DNA of 64,000 nucleotides from Streptomyces sp. NBC_00490 (GCF_036013645.1 NZ_CP107869.1:3844001-3908000), one strand, 5' to 3'. Positions 29,586-40,649 are shown, counted from the first letter of the stretch. Notes: generated by a model from the letters alone, not told the origin. Numbers and translations are program-made.

Positions 29586-31460
29586 CTACGCCTCGCGGGC
29601 CCCGGCGTACATCTCGTCGATGAGGTGCTTGTACTCCCGCTCCACCACCGGCCGCTTCAGCTTGAGGCTCGGTGTGATCTCGCCGTGCTCGACGTCCAGG
29701 TCACGCGGCAGCAGCCGGAACTTCTTGATGGTCTGCCAGCGCTGGAGACCCTCGTTGAGCTCCTTGATGTGGCCCTCGATCATCTCGACGGTGGCCGGCG
29801 CGGCCACGACCTCGGCGTACGACTTGCCCTCCAGGCCGTTCTCCTTCGCCCAGCCGAGGATCGACACCTCGTCGAGGGCGATGAGGGCGGTGCAGAAGTT
29901 CCGGTCGGCGCCGTGCACCAGGATGTTGGAGACGTACGGGCACACCGACTTGAACTGTCCCTCGACCTCGGTGGGCGCGATGTACTTGCCGCCGGAGGTC
30001 TTGAAGAGGTCCTTCTTGCGGTCGGTGATGCGGAGGTAGCCGTCGGGCGACAGCTCGCCGATGTCACCGGTGTGGAACCAGCCGTCGGCCTCCAGCACCT
30101 CGGCGGTCTTCTCCGGCAGCCCGTGGTAGCCCTCCATGATGCCGGGCCCGCGCAGCAGGATCTCCCCGTCCTCGGCGATCCGCACCTCGGTGCCGGGCAG
30201 CGGCTTGCCGACCGTGCCGGTGCGGTACGCCTCGCCCGGGTTCACGAAGGAGGCGGCCGAGGACTCGGTCAGGCCGTAGCCCTCGAGGATGTGGATGCCG
30301 GCGCCGGAGAAGAAGAACCCGATCTCGGGGGCGAGGGCCACGGAGCCGGAGACACAGGCGCGCAGATTGCCGCCGAAGGCCTCGCGGATCTTGGCGTACA
30401 CCAGCTTGTCGGCGACCGCGTGCTTGGCGGCGAGGCCGAAGGGGGCGCTCGCCGTGCCGGTGCGGCGGAAGTTGTCCTGGGTGACCTTGGCGTACTCACG
30501 GGCGACCTCGGCGGCCCAGCGGAAGATCTTGTACTTGGCGCCGCCGCCCGCGCGGGCCTTGTTGGCGATGCCGTTGTAGACCTTCTCGAAGATGCGCGGG
30601 ACGGCCGCCATGTACGTCGGCTGCACGATCGGCAGATTCTCGATGATCTTGTCGACGCGGCCGTCGACGGCGGTGACGTGACCGACCTCGATCTGCCCCG
30701 AGGTGAGCACCTTGCCGAAGACGTGGGCGAGCGGCAGCCACAGGTACTGCACGTCCTCGACGCTCACCAGGCCGGTCGCGGCGATCGCCTTCGCCATGTA
30801 CGCCCAGTTGTCGTGCGGCAGGCGGACACCCTTGGGGCGGCCGGTGGTACCGGAGGTGTAGATGAGGGTGGCGAGCTGGTCCTTGGTGATCGCGCCGACC
30901 CGCTCCTTGATCAGGTCGGGGTCCTTCTCCAGGCGGGCCGTGCCACGGGCCTCCAGCTCGGCGAGGGTCAGCACCCAGTCGCCGGTCTCCACGCCCTCGG
31001 CGTCGATGACCACGACATGGGTCAGGTCGGGCAGCTCGGCGCGCTTGTCCTGCGCCTTGGCCAGCTGCTCGGCGTTCTCCGCGAACAGCACGCGGCTGTC
31101 GGAGTCGGCGACGATGAACGCGGACTCGTCGGCGTTGGTCTGCGGATACACCGTGGTCGTGGCGGCGCCGGCGCACAGGATGCCGAGGTCCGCGAGGATC
31201 CACTCGATCCGGGTCGCGGAGGACAGGGCGACCCGCTGCTCGGGCTGCACCCCGAGCTCGATCAGGCCGGCGGCGATGGCGTAGACCCGCTCGGCGGTCT
31301 GCCCCCAGCTCAGCGACTTCCAGTCGTCGGGACCCTCGCCGGAGGCCGAGGGCACGGGGTAGCGGTACGCCTCGGCGTCCGGAGTGGCCGAAACGCGCTC
31401 CAGGAAGAGGGTCGCCACGCTCGGCGGACGGTTCTCGATCAGGGTCTGTGTGTCGCTCAC
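29586..31460 (-). CDS. Long-chain fatty acid-CoA ligase (FadD/AMP-forming)
   Basis: 624 aa from a GTG after GGAGG with 5 nt spacing. 'TLIYTSGTTGRPKGV' is the AMP-binding P-loop, 'GYGLTESSA' the A5 motif, and 'GWFHTGDIGELSPDGYLRITDRKKDLFKTSGGKYIAPTEVE' region (read in pieces) the hinge and catalytic Lys domain. It activates fatty acids to acyl-CoA for beta-oxidation or lipid synthesis. It converges with the response regulator (11 bp between stops) and is the only gene of its transcript. Its upstream region holds a cluster of CGAGT half-sites. Confidence 0.9.
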   Translation of the reverse strand: MSDTQTLIENRPPSVATLFLERVSATPDAEAYRYPVPSASGEGPDDWKSLSWGQTAERVYAIAAGLIELGVQPEQRVALSSATRIEWILADLGILCAGAATTTVYPQTNADESAFIVADSDSRVLFAENAEQLAKAQDKRAELPDLTHVVVIDAEGVETGDWVLTLAELEARGTARLEKDPDLIKERVGAITKDQLATLIYTSGTTGRPKGVRLPHDNWAYMAKAIAATGLVSVEDVQYLWLPLAHVFGKVLTSGQIEVGHVTAVDGRVDKIIENLPIVQPTYMAAVPRIFEKVYNGIANKARAGGGAKYKIFRWAAEVAREYAKVTQDNFRRTGTASAPFGLAAKHAVADKLVYAKIREAFGGNLRACVSGSVALAPEIGFFFSGAGIHILEGYGLTESSAASFVNPGEAYRTGTVGKPLPGTEVRIAEDGEILLRGPGIMEGYHGLPEKTAEVLEADGWFHTGDIGELSPDGYLRITDRKKDLFKTSGGKYIAPTEVEGQFKSVCPYVSNILVHGADRNFCTALIALDEVSILGWAKENGLEGKSYAEVVAAPATVEMIEGHIKELNEGLQRWQTIKKFRLLPRDLDVEHGEITPSLKLKRPVVEREYKHLIDEMYAGAREA

Positions 31461-31512
31461 GACATCCTCCGGGGCCCGCGACGATGCGGCGGCTGGCTCA
31501 GTGCGGCTGGTG

Positions 31513-31556
31513 ACTCGAGGGGGTGTTGTTTAACTCACGAGTAACTATCGAGTGGA
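31513..31556 (-). promoter_or_regulatory. Cluster of CGAGT/ACTCG half-sites upstream of the acyl-CoA ligase gene
   Basis: Three elements lie together: ACTCGAG (31513-31519), ACTC-AC-GAGT within 'TTTAACTCACGAGTAACT' (31530-31547) and ATCGAGTGG (31547-31555). They give palindromic and direct CGAGT spacing and form a plausible binding site for a fatty-acid-responsive repressor. The regulator is not identified. Confidence 0.4.
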
Positions 31557-31637
31557 GATCAGAGTAGAACGCGACCGACGCCGATGTAAGGGGCGGCGGC
31601 CTGTCACTTTCTACAGAGCGCGACGCTACGCACGCGT

Positions 31638-31671
31638 AGGGGCCCGTCGCTCTCATCCGCGACAGGCCCCT
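31638..31671 (-). terminator. Hairpin terminator downstream of lepA
   Basis: AGGGGCC(t)GTCGC pairs with GCGAC(g)GGCCCCT with an 8-nt loop, 21 bp after the lepA stop. On the plus strand it is followed by GTTTTC, so it may also stop transcription in that direction. Confidence 0.7.
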
Positions 31672-31691
31672 GTTTTCACGGGAAAACGGCG

Positions 31692-33560
<1,869 letters not shown>

Positions 33561-33782
33561 GCAGGGTCCTGTCTCTTGAGGCGCCTTGTGCCTCGGGTCG
33601 GATCGATACGTAGGCTCCATGGTCCCATGGGCGGCGACCGGAGGCCGTTTTGGGCCGTCGGTCGGCCCACTGGTACTGTGGGTGGCTGTGCCTCCTGCCC
33701 TCTCAGCACGAGGCGCACCCCAAGAAATCACCTGGCCCGGGTCCCTTGTGGTCCCGTGCCTGAACCTGAAAAGGCTCAATCA

Positions 33783-34049
33783 GTGGCGAACATCAAGTCC
33801 CAGATCAAGCGGATCAAGACCAACGAGAAGGCTCGGCTGCGCAACAAGGCCGTCAAGTCCTCCCTGAAGACCGCCATCCGCAAGGCCCGTGAGGCCGCTG
33901 CCGCGGGTGACACCGAGAAGGCCACCGAGTACCAGCGCGCTGCTGCGCGTCAGCTCGACAAGGCCGTCGCCAAGGGCGTCATCCACAAGAACCAGGCCGC
34001 CAACAAGAAGTCGGCGCTTGCTTCGAAGGTCGCTTCCCTCAAGGGCTGA
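33783..34049 (+). CDS. rpsT: 30S ribosomal protein S20
   Basis: 88 aa from a GTG at 33783, preceded by AAAGG at 8 nt. The sequence is lysine/arginine/alanine-rich ('[20 protein letters not shown]' at the start) and made of long helices that bind 16S rRNA h9/h44. A likely promoter is TTGGGC-N18-TACTGT around 33651-33680, leaving a ~100-nt leader that could serve S20 autoregulation. It is divergent from lepA. Confidence 0.96.
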   Translation: MANIKSQIKRIKTNEKARLRNKAVKSSLKTAIRKAREAAAAGDTEKATEYQRAAARQLDKAVAKGVIHKNQAANKKSALASKVASLKG

Positions 34050-34188
34050 CACCTCTATCTGATCTGATCTTTTTGATCTGACTGCCGGAAGGACCCAGAG
34101 CGGGCCCTCTCTCATCCGCTCCCACCCGGCACCCAGAGCTCGTACGCGGCCTGCGTTCGCCACGCGGGTATGAGCTCGAAAGCTTGGT

Positions 34189-34239
34189 CCGAAGGCCCCG
34201 GAGCCCGCCCTTCCCCAGGGCGGAAGCCGGGGCCTTCGG
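34189..34239 (+). terminator. Large GC-rich stem-loop downstream of rpsT
   Basis: CCGAAGGCCCCGG and CCGGGGCCTTCGG pair perfectly over 13 bp, with an inner CCGCCCT/AGGGCGG hairpin. There is no U-tract, so it fits the U-less actinobacterial type. It lies in the 440-bp gene-free interval 34050-34489, which also has a TGATCT-rich patch at 34058-34080 and repeat family 1. Confidence 0.65.
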
Positions 34240-34317
34240 CATGCGCTGTGAGGCTGCGCGGCTCGGCGCTCATCGTGCCGTCGGTCTCCTCGAACAGCCG
34301 GCCGTGACCACCACCTA

Positions 34318-34450
34318 CAGCCCGTCCGGCGTCTGAGGACAAGGCCCTTTCGGGGCCGACGGGGGTCTGGGGGCGTAGCCCCCCAGGGACCGGGGTCGAA
34401 GGGGCAGCGCCCCTGGAGGACGGGACGGGTAGGGGCGGCGGGGGCGAGAA
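34318..34450 (+). repeat. Dispersed repeat family 1, second full copy
   Basis: Nearly identical to 2218-2353, including both internal GC-rich hairpins. It ends 40 bp before the holA stop codon, so again it forms the 3' region of a minus-strand gene. Confidence 0.8.
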
Positions 34451-34489
34451 CAGCCCCCGCCGGCCACGGACGTACCTCAGCGAGGCCCG

Positions 34490-35479
34490 CTACACCCGCC
34501 CTCGCGACCGCGCTGCCCGAGCGATCACCACGACCGCCTTCTCCAGGGCGTATCCGGGATCGTCCCCCCCGCCCTTCACCCCCGCATCCGCCTCGGCAAC
34601 GGCCCGCAACGCATCAGCGACCCCATCCGGCGTCCACCCCCGCATCTGCTGCCGCACCCGATCGATCTTCCACGGCGGCATCCCCAGCTCCCGCGCGAGA
34701 TCCGCCGGCCGCCCGCCCCGAGCCGACGACAGCTTCCCGATCGCCCGCACCCCCTGAGCCAGCGCACTCGTGATCATCACCGGCGCCACCCCCGTGGCCA
34801 ACGACCACCGCAACGCCTCCAGCGCCTCCGCCGCCCGCCCCTCGACCGCCCGGTCGGCGACGGTGAAGCTCGACGCCTCGGCCCGCCCGGTGTAGTACCG
34901 CCCCACGATCGCCTCGTCGATCGTCCCCTCGACATCGGCGACCAGCTGCGACACGGCCGACGCCAGCTCCCGCAGATCACTCCCGATCGCATCGACGAGC
35001 ACCTGACAGGCCTCGGGTGTGGCCGACCGCCCGGTCGCCCGGAACTCCTGCCGCACGAAGGCCAGCCGGTCCGCCGGCTTGGTCATCTTCGGACAGGCGA
35101 TCTCCCGCGCTCCCGCCTTCCGCGCGGCGTCGAGCACCCCCTTGCCCTTCACCCCGCCGGCATGCAGCAGCACGAGCGTGATCTCCTCGGCGGGGGCCGA
35201 GAGATACGCCTTCACGTCCTTCACGGTGTCGGCCGACAGATCCTGCGCGTTGCGTACGACCACGACCTTGCGCTCCGCGAAGAGCGAGGGACTGGTCAAC
35301 TCGGCGAGCGTGCCGGGCTGTACCTGTTCCGGGTTCAGATCCCGTACGTCCGTGTCGGCGTCAGCGGCCTTCGCGGCGGCCACCACCTCCCGCACGGCAC
35401 GGTCGAGCAGCAGGTCCTCCTGCCCCACGGCCAGCGTCAGCGGGGCAAGGGGGTCGTCGTTCGCACTCTTCTTTGCCAT
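34490..35479 (-). CDS. holA: DNA polymerase III subunit delta
   Basis: 329 aa from the ATG at 35479 (an alternative in-frame ATG at 35497 adds six residues; neither has a clear ribosome site). The N terminus 'LAPLTLAVGQEDLLLDRAVREVV', split by the family as the beta-clamp-opening start, and the Rossmann-like 'AERKVVVVRNAQDL' segment fit HolA. The C-terminal collar domain follows ('WSLATGVAPVMITSALAQGV'). Delta opens the sliding clamp within the clamp loader. The gene lies downstream of the comEA-comEC-NAT set on the same strand, as usual in Streptomyces. Confidence 0.92.
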   Translation of the reverse strand: MAKKSANDDPLAPLTLAVGQEDLLLDRAVREVVAAAKAADADTDVRDLNPEQVQPGTLAELTSPSLFAERKVVVVRNAQDLSADTVKDVKAYLSAPAEEITLVLLHAGGVKGKGVLDAARKAGAREIACPKMTKPADRLAFVRQEFRATGRSATPEACQVLVDAIGSDLRELASAVSQLVADVEGTIDEAIVGRYYTGRAEASSFTVADRAVEGRAAEALEALRWSLATGVAPVMITSALAQGVRAIGKLSSARGGRPADLARELGMPPWKIDRVRQQMRGWTPDGVADALRAVAEADAGVKGGGDDPGYALEKAVVVIARAARSRGRV

Positions 35480-35522
35480 CGCCGACAAGCATGGCACGGG
35501 CCACTGACAGCGAGCCCCGCCC

Positions 35523-35768
35523 CTACGGCTCCTCCCGCCACCCTTCCCACTCCCCCGCGAACTCGTCCAGCGCCCCGGGATCCAACCGCCCGTCCTCGTC
35601 CCGCAGCACTACGAGCCACTGCGCGTCCTCGGCATCGTCCTCCCCCGCCAGCGCGTCGCGGACGATGCGCGGCTCCTCAGCCACCCCGAACCGCTCCCTG
35701 AGCGCCTCCGCCACCTCCTCCGCGGCATCCCGATCAGGCAGCACCAGCACATGTCTCACATCGCTCAC
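35523..35768 (-). CDS. Small acidic hypothetical protein
   Basis: 81 aa from a GTG at 35768 (a frame extending to 35786 is possible). It is strongly acidic, with an alpha/beta pattern 'VRHVLVLPDRDAAEEVAEAL' followed by 'DAQWLVVLRDEDG'. This resembles small regulator-of-RNase-E-inhibitor-like or ACT-like folds, but nothing firm can be said. It sits between holA and the N-acetyltransferase gene, all on the same strand. Confidence 0.6.
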   Translation of the reverse strand: MSDVRHVLVLPDRDAAEEVAEALRERFGVAEEPRIVRDALAGEDDAEDAQWLVVLRDEDGRLDPGALDEFAGEWEGWREEP

Positions 35769-35857
35769 CCGGCCATTGTCCGGCACCCGGAAAGCGCCCG
35801 AACCCCAGTTCGGCCCACGACCACCAGGACCTCACCCAGCGTCCCGGCCCATCCGCG

Positions 35858-36688
35858 TCACCCCGTCTTCCGCGCCACCGGCACCCGATCGAGCTCCACC
35901 CCGAACCGCTCCCGGTACACCCCCAGCACCTCCTCGTCCGTCCCCAGCTCCCGCACCTCGCGGGTCCCGTCCGCCCCCGTCACCGTGAAGCTGCGCCCGC
36001 TGAGCGTGATCCTGCCGCCGTCCTCCGTGACCCGCGAACACACCGGCGACCGTGTGAAGTGCGAGGCCGGCGAGGTGCTGTGCCACCAGGCGCCCGCCAC
36101 GAAGTCACCGAGCACCCGGGGCCGCACCTCCAGGCGGTACTGGGGCTTGCCGCCCATGACGACGTCCAGGTCGGCCGTCTCCGCCCCCACGTGCCCGCCC
36201 CGCACCCCGGCCGCGTCCGCCCCGGCCTCGACGATCCGGAACGTGCCCCCGGGATCCACCTGTTCCCCCCGCGCCCCCATCGCCAGGGGATGGTGGCTGT
36301 GCGCCCCGAAGCCGACGTCGGCCAGCCAGTCGCCCCCGTCCACCGTCCGCACCCGCAGGGCGAGATGGTCGTAGGGGATGCCGAGCCGCCCCTCCTCCCC
36401 GTACACCCGGGCCGCGAGCAGCGTGACCTCGAAGCCCAGCGCGGCGAGCAACGCCCCGAAGCAGCCGTTGAGTTCGTAGCAGAACCCGCCCCTGCGCGCC
36501 CCCACCACCTTGTCCAGCAGCCGCTTCTCCTCCAGCACGATCTCCTCGCCGAGGTGGATCGACAGGTTCTCGAAGGGCACGGTCTGCAGATGGCGCAGTT
36601 GCAGTTCGCGCAGGACGTCCACGGTGGGCCACGCCGGGTGCTCGGCACCGAGGCGGCGGAGATAGGCATCAACCTGTGCGGAATTCAT
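35858..36688 (-). CDS. Arylamine N-acetyltransferase
   Basis: 276 aa from the ATG at 36688, preceded by GGGAG. The Cys-His-Asp triad is visible: Cys in 'RRGGFCYELNG', His in 'IPYDHLAL', Asp in 'WLADVGFG'. 'VPFENLSIHLGE' is also family-typical. It transfers acetyl from acetyl-CoA to arylamines or hydrazines, and relatives act in polyketide chain release. It starts 4 bp after the comEC stop, so it is likely in the comEA-comEC operon. Confidence 0.93.
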   Translation of the reverse strand: MNSAQVDAYLRRLGAEHPAWPTVDVLRELQLRHLQTVPFENLSIHLGEEIVLEEKRLLDKVVGARRGGFCYELNGCFGALLAALGFEVTLLAARVYGEEGRLGIPYDHLALRVRTVDGGDWLADVGFGAHSHHPLAMGARGEQVDPGGTFRIVEAGADAAGVRGGHVGAETADLDVVMGGKPQYRLEVRPRVLGDFVAGAWWHSTSPASHFTRSPVCSRVTEDGGRITLSGRSFTVTGADGTREVRELGTDEEVLGVYRERFGVELDRVPVARKTG

Positions 36689-36692
36689 GCCC

Positions 36693-39443
36693 TCAGTCTC
36701 CCGCCACCCGCAGTGACTCACCCGTTCCCAGGACCGCCAGCGCCCCGTCCTCGTCCGTCCGCAGCACCATCGCCCCCTGGGCCCGCAGCGCCGCGACCGT
36801 GCCGGGGGCCGGATGTCCGTACGTGTTGTCCCTCCCCACCGAGATGAGCGCCAGCCGCGGAGCCGCTCTGCGTATCAGTTCCGGATCCTGGTAGGCCGAG
36901 CCGTGGTGGGCGACCTTGAGGACGTCCACGCCGCCCAGCAGCGTGCCCGCCGGGGATCTCAACAGGGCCCGCTGGGCCAGGGGTTCGAGATCGCCGAGCA
37001 GCAGGAACCGCAGTCCGCCCGACCGCACGAGCAGGGCGACGCTGGCATCGTTGGGTCCTTCCGGTTCCATCGCGGGGGCCGGAGCTCCCGGAGCTCCCCC
37101 GGCCGGCGGCGGCCACACCACCTCCCAGTCCAGCCCTCCGGTGCGCCGTCGCTCCCCCGCCACGGCACGGGTGAGCGGAATCCGCTGCCGCGCCGCCTGC
37201 CGCCGTACGAACTCCACCTGGTCCACCGGTTCCTCGAACCCGGTCGTCTCGATCGCCCCCACGCTCCGCCCGCGCAGCACGCCGGGCAGCCCCGCCACGT
37301 GGTCGGCATGGAAGTGGGTCAGCACGACCAGCGGGATCCTGGTGATGCCGAGGGTGCGCAGACACCGGTCGACGCGCGTCGGATCGGGCCCCGCGTCCAC
37401 CACCACACCGGTACCGTCGCCCGCGGCGAGCACGGTCGCGTCCCCCTGCCCCACATCGCACATCACCAGCCTCCAGCCGGGCGGCGGCCACCCGGTGATC
37501 ACGCGGGCCAGCGGCGGCGGCTGCACCACCACCAGCAGGAGCAGTACTCCGCAGACCCCGCACCACGCGGGATGCCGCGACAACCGCCGCCCGGCCGTCA
37601 CCACGGCCACCGTGACCAGGGCGAGCAGGACCGCGCCGGTCCAGCTGCCCGGCCAGTCGATCCCGGCACCGGGCAGGGACGCCCCGGTACGGGCGACGTC
37701 CGCGATCCATCCCGCGGGCCAACTCGCGCACCAGGCCAGCGCCTTGGCGACCGGCATCACCAGGGGTGCCGTCGCCAGCGCGGCGAAGCCCAGCACGGTG
37801 GCCGGCGCCACGGCGAACTCCACGAGCAGATTGCACGGCACCGCCACCAGGCTGACCCGCGCCGACAGCACCGCGACGACCGGCGCGCACAGTGCTTGCG
37901 CGGCACCCGCGGCGGCCAGCGCCTCGGCCAGCCGCGGTGGCACCCGCCGCGCCCGCAGGGCCGCGCTCCAGCGGGGCGCGAGCGTGAGCAGGGCCCCGGT
38001 GGCCAGCACGGACAGCAGGAATCCGTAACTCCGGGCCAGCCAGGGGTCGTACAGCACCAGCAGCAGGACGGCCGTCGCCAACGCCGGGATCAGCGACCTG
38101 CGGCGCCCGGTCGCCAGGGCGAGCAGGACCACGGTTCCGCAGGCCGCGGCCCGCAGCACGCTCGGGTCCGGCCGGCACACGACGACGAAGGCGAGCGTGA
38201 GCGCCCCGCCGAGCAGCGCCGTCGTCCGCAGGGGGATGCCGAGCCGGGGTGCGAGCCCCCGGCGCTCGACGCGCTGGGCCAGTCCGGGCGGCCCGATGAG
38301 CAGGGCCAGGATGATCGTGAGGTTGCTCCCGGAGACGGCGAGCGTATGTGCGAGGTCGGTCTCCTTGAACGCGTCGTCCAGGTCCGGGGTGATCCGCGAG
38401 GTGTCCCCGACGACGAGCCCCGGCAGCAGCGCCCGCGCATCTCCGGGCAGCCCGTCGGTGGCCTCCCGCAGCCCGCCCCGCAACCGCCCGGCGAACCGCT
38501 GCACCCCCGACGGCCCCGCCACGACCTCCGGCGCCCGCTGCCCCCGCACCCGCACCACGGCCGCGACCCTGTCCCCGCCCACCATCACCGGCGCCAGCCG
38601 CGCGGAGACACGGAACCGTGTGGAAGGCAGCAACCGCAGCCAGGGCGAGGAACCGGGCCCGCCGACCAAGGAGCCGCCACCACCCGCCGCCCGGTCGGCG
38701 AAAGGACTCCCCTTTGCCGACCCGTCGCCGAAGCCGCCCCCATCTGCCGCCCCGAGGCCAGCTCCGCCCCCGTTCACCACCCCGCCGGAAGAGCCCACGC
38801 CTCCCTCTCCGCCCCCGGCAGCGGCACTCGGACTCCCCAGCGCCCCGGCCCCTCGGTCCGCACTCCCTCCGGTCCCGGTCACGTCGACCATCACCAGCAC
38901 CGGTGTCCGCGTGTCCACCACCTCCCCGCCCGCCTTCTCCACCCGCCGCACCTCCCCCTTGATCAGCACGGAGGTCGGCGCCGGACGGTCTCCCTGGACC
39001 CTCGGCCGGGTGAGCCGGGGATCGGAGGTGACCTCGATCTCGGCGGTCGCGGTCGCGTAGTTCCGCGCCAGCCCGGGTACCGGCCCACGGCGCAGATCGG
39101 CTCCGTGCAGTCCGGCCGAGACGGCGGCCGCGGCGACGCAGAGCAGCGCGGCGGCGACCGGGACCCGTGGCCCCGCGCGTCCCCGGGTCAGCAGCAGCAC
39201 GCCCGCTGCCACCAGGCACAGGACGGCGATCCCGGTGACCCACTCGGGAGCGGCGTCCAGCGTCAGCGCCGCCGTCGCCCAGGCGGCTAGCGCGGGTGGG
39301 ACGAGTCGTAGGTCCGCCGGCCCTTCCTGGCGGGGGTTGGCGTCCCCGAGCCGTGTGCCGGAGGCGGCGTGCACGGCTCGGCGGGGCCGGGGCATCGGGG
39401 GTGGAGACGGGGAGGAGGGCGGACCCTCGGGTACGTGACTCAT
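36693..39443 (-). CDS. comEC: ComEC/Rec2-type DNA uptake channel with C-terminal metallo-beta-lactamase domain
   Basis: 916 aa. It has N-terminal membrane segments, an OB-like DUF4131 domain, the multi-spanning competence domain ('GDTSRITPDLDDAFKETDLAH', 'VSGSNLTIILALLIG') and a C-terminal metallo-beta-lactamase domain with 'LTHFHADHVAG', 'LLLGDLE' and 'VAHHGSAYQD'. ComEC carries single-stranded DNA across the membrane. Inside the OB region (about residues 190-275) is an unusually long Gly/Ser/Ala-rich insert. The start overlaps the comEA stop in an ATGA. Streptomyces is not naturally competent in the usual sense, so the role may be DNA transfer or nucleotide scavenging. Confidence 0.92.
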   Translation of the reverse strand: MSHVPEGPPSSPSPPPMPRPRRAVHAASGTRLGDANPRQEGPADLRLVPPALAAWATAALTLDAAPEWVTGIAVLCLVAAGVLLLTRGRAGPRVPVAAALLCVAAAAVSAGLHGADLRRGPVPGLARNYATATAEIEVTSDPRLTRPRVQGDRPAPTSVLIKGEVRRVEKAGGEVVDTRTPVLVMVDVTGTGGSADRGAGALGSPSAAAGGGEGGVGSSGGVVNGGGAGLGAADGGGFGDGSAKGSPFADRAAGGGGSLVGGPGSSPWLRLLPSTRFRVSARLAPVMVGGDRVAAVVRVRGQRAPEVVAGPSGVQRFAGRLRGGLREATDGLPGDARALLPGLVVGDTSRITPDLDDAFKETDLAHTLAVSGSNLTIILALLIGPPGLAQRVERRGLAPRLGIPLRTTALLGGALTLAFVVVCRPDPSVLRAAACGTVVLLALATGRRRSLIPALATAVLLLVLYDPWLARSYGFLLSVLATGALLTLAPRWSAALRARRVPPRLAEALAAAGAAQALCAPVVAVLSARVSLVAVPCNLLVEFAVAPATVLGFAALATAPLVMPVAKALAWCASWPAGWIADVARTGASLPGAGIDWPGSWTGAVLLALVTVAVVTAGRRLSRHPAWCGVCGVLLLLVVVQPPPLARVITGWPPPGWRLVMCDVGQGDATVLAAGDGTGVVVDAGPDPTRVDRCLRTLGITRIPLVVLTHFHADHVAGLPGVLRGRSVGAIETTGFEEPVDQVEFVRRQAARQRIPLTRAVAGERRRTGGLDWEVVWPPPAGGAPGAPAPAMEPEGPNDASVALLVRSGGLRFLLLGDLEPLAQRALLRSPAGTLLGGVDVLKVAHHGSAYQDPELIRRAAPRLALISVGRDNTYGHPAPGTVAALRAQGAMVLRTDEDGALAVLGTGESLRVAGD

Positions 39444-40495
39444 GGCCGTACGAGATTCCGCAGGTCGGCGAAGCGGCGTTCTCCGATGCCGTTGACCTCG
39501 CGCAGTTCGTCCACCGAGCGGAAGCCGCCGTGCTGGGTGCGGTAGTCGACGATGTGCTGGGCCAGGACCGGGCCGACCCCCGGCAGGGTGTCCAGCTGGT
39601 CCACGGTGGCCGTGTTGAGGGAGACCGGTGTCGCGGGTCCCGCTCCCGGCACGGATCCGGCGGAACCGACCGGACCGCCGCCCGCCGTACCGCCCTGGCC
39701 GGCCCCGGGCGCGGCAGGGCCGCCGACCACGACCTGCTCGCCGTCCACGAGGAAGCGAGCGCGGTTGAGCCCCTCGGTGTCCGTACCGGACCGCACCCCA
39801 CCGGCCGCACGCAGCGCGTCGGCGACACGCGAACCCGCGGGGAGCCGGTGAACGCCGGGCTCGCGGACCTTGCCGCTGACGTCCACCACGATCTCGGCCG
39901 CTGGCGAGCCCACCGCGTTCGGCGCACCGGCCGACGCCCCCGGACCGGCCTGCTCACTCCGCTCCGCGAAGGGGGCGGCCACGACTTCGGGTGGCCGCAC
40001 GGCCTGCGTCCGCCCCGCCCAGAAGTGCTGCACGGCAAAGCCCGCGGCGACGACGAGCACCACCGCCAGCGCGACCACGCTCCGCCGCTCCAGGCCGCAC
40101 CTGGTCTGCAACCACACCGGCATCCGCTCCCGCAGAGCCAGCCCGGCCCGCACCCGCCGGTCCCCCGTCGCAGGGGGAACGTCGGCCCAGTCCCCCTGCG
40201 CCGGCCCGTCGTCAGGGCCGAAGTCCGTGTCCGCGCCGATTCCGTCGGCTTCCGCACCGGGCACGCCACCCCCGTCGAGGCCCGGCGGCCCTGTCCCCGC
40301 CTCGCGTCGCTCCCCGACGCGATCGGCGAACATGACCTCCGCTCGCCGCCGGAGTTCCTCGGCCGAGGCGTACCGGTGCCGGCCCCGTGGCGTCCGGTGC
40401 TGGCGTGGGTGGTGGCGGGTACGGACGTCGGAGGCAGGCCCACGGCCCGGCCCACTGGTCGGAGTCGCTGTGCGTGAACGTGATCGAAGTGCCAT
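39440..40495 (-). CDS. comEA: ComEA-like membrane-anchored DNA-binding protein
   Basis: 351 aa from the ATG at 40495. A cytosolic Arg/Pro-rich N terminus of ~125 residues precedes one membrane helix ('SVVALAVVLVVAAGFAVQ'). The exported part has a SLBB domain ('IVVDVSGKVREPGVHRLP') and a C-terminal helix-hairpin-helix pair ('LNTATVDQLDTLPGVGPVLA', 'FRSVDELREVNGIGERRF') that binds double-stranded DNA. The N-terminal cytosolic extension is longer than in Gram-positive relatives. A single DnaA-box sequence lies ~70 bp upstream. It overlaps comEC by 4 bp. Confidence 0.92.
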   Translation of the reverse strand: MALRSRSRTATPTSGPGRGPASDVRTRHHPRQHRTPRGRHRYASAEELRRRAEVMFADRVGERREAGTGPPGLDGGGVPGAEADGIGADTDFGPDDGPAQGDWADVPPATGDRRVRAGLALRERMPVWLQTRCGLERRSVVALAVVLVVAAGFAVQHFWAGRTQAVRPPEVVAAPFAERSEQAGPGASAGAPNAVGSPAAEIVVDVSGKVREPGVHRLPAGSRVADALRAAGGVRSGTDTEGLNRARFLVDGEQVVVGGPAAPGAGQGGTAGGGPVGSAGSVPGAGPATPVSLNTATVDQLDTLPGVGPVLAQHIVDYRTQHGGFRSVDELREVNGIGERRFADLRNLVRP

Positions 40496-40563
40496 GCGAC
40501 GAGGATCGGGCACCCGGCGCTCTGGCGATAATCTTGCTCAATTCCCGGGGACGACACCCCGGT

Positions 40564-40572
40564 TGTGGACAA
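40564..40572 (-). promoter_or_regulatory. Isolated DnaA-box sequence upstream of comEA
   Basis: TTGTCCACA on the minus strand is identical to the Streptomyces DnaA-box consensus. Only one copy is seen, so it is not an origin; it could mark DnaA control of the comEA operon or be chance. Confidence 0.4.
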
Positions 40573-40649
40573 CTCCGCCACCCACACGAGTGGCGGCCGA
40601 CCACCCGCGGCCCTCGACGACGGCGTCACCGCACCTTCGCGTCACCGCC

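Noticed and set aside
33561..33779. N-terminal extension of lepA
   Set aside because: Would run through the rpsT promoter; the GTG at 33560 gives the normal 622-aa length.
40564..40572. DnaA box considered as part of a replication origin
   Set aside because: Only a single box, no dnaA or dnaN genes and no AT-rich unwinding region.
36718..40629. 1303-codon open frame on the minus strand in another frame across comEC-comEA
   Set aside because: Arg/Gly/Pro-rich translation typical of a shadow frame in high-GC DNA; real motifs lie in the comEC and comEA frames.
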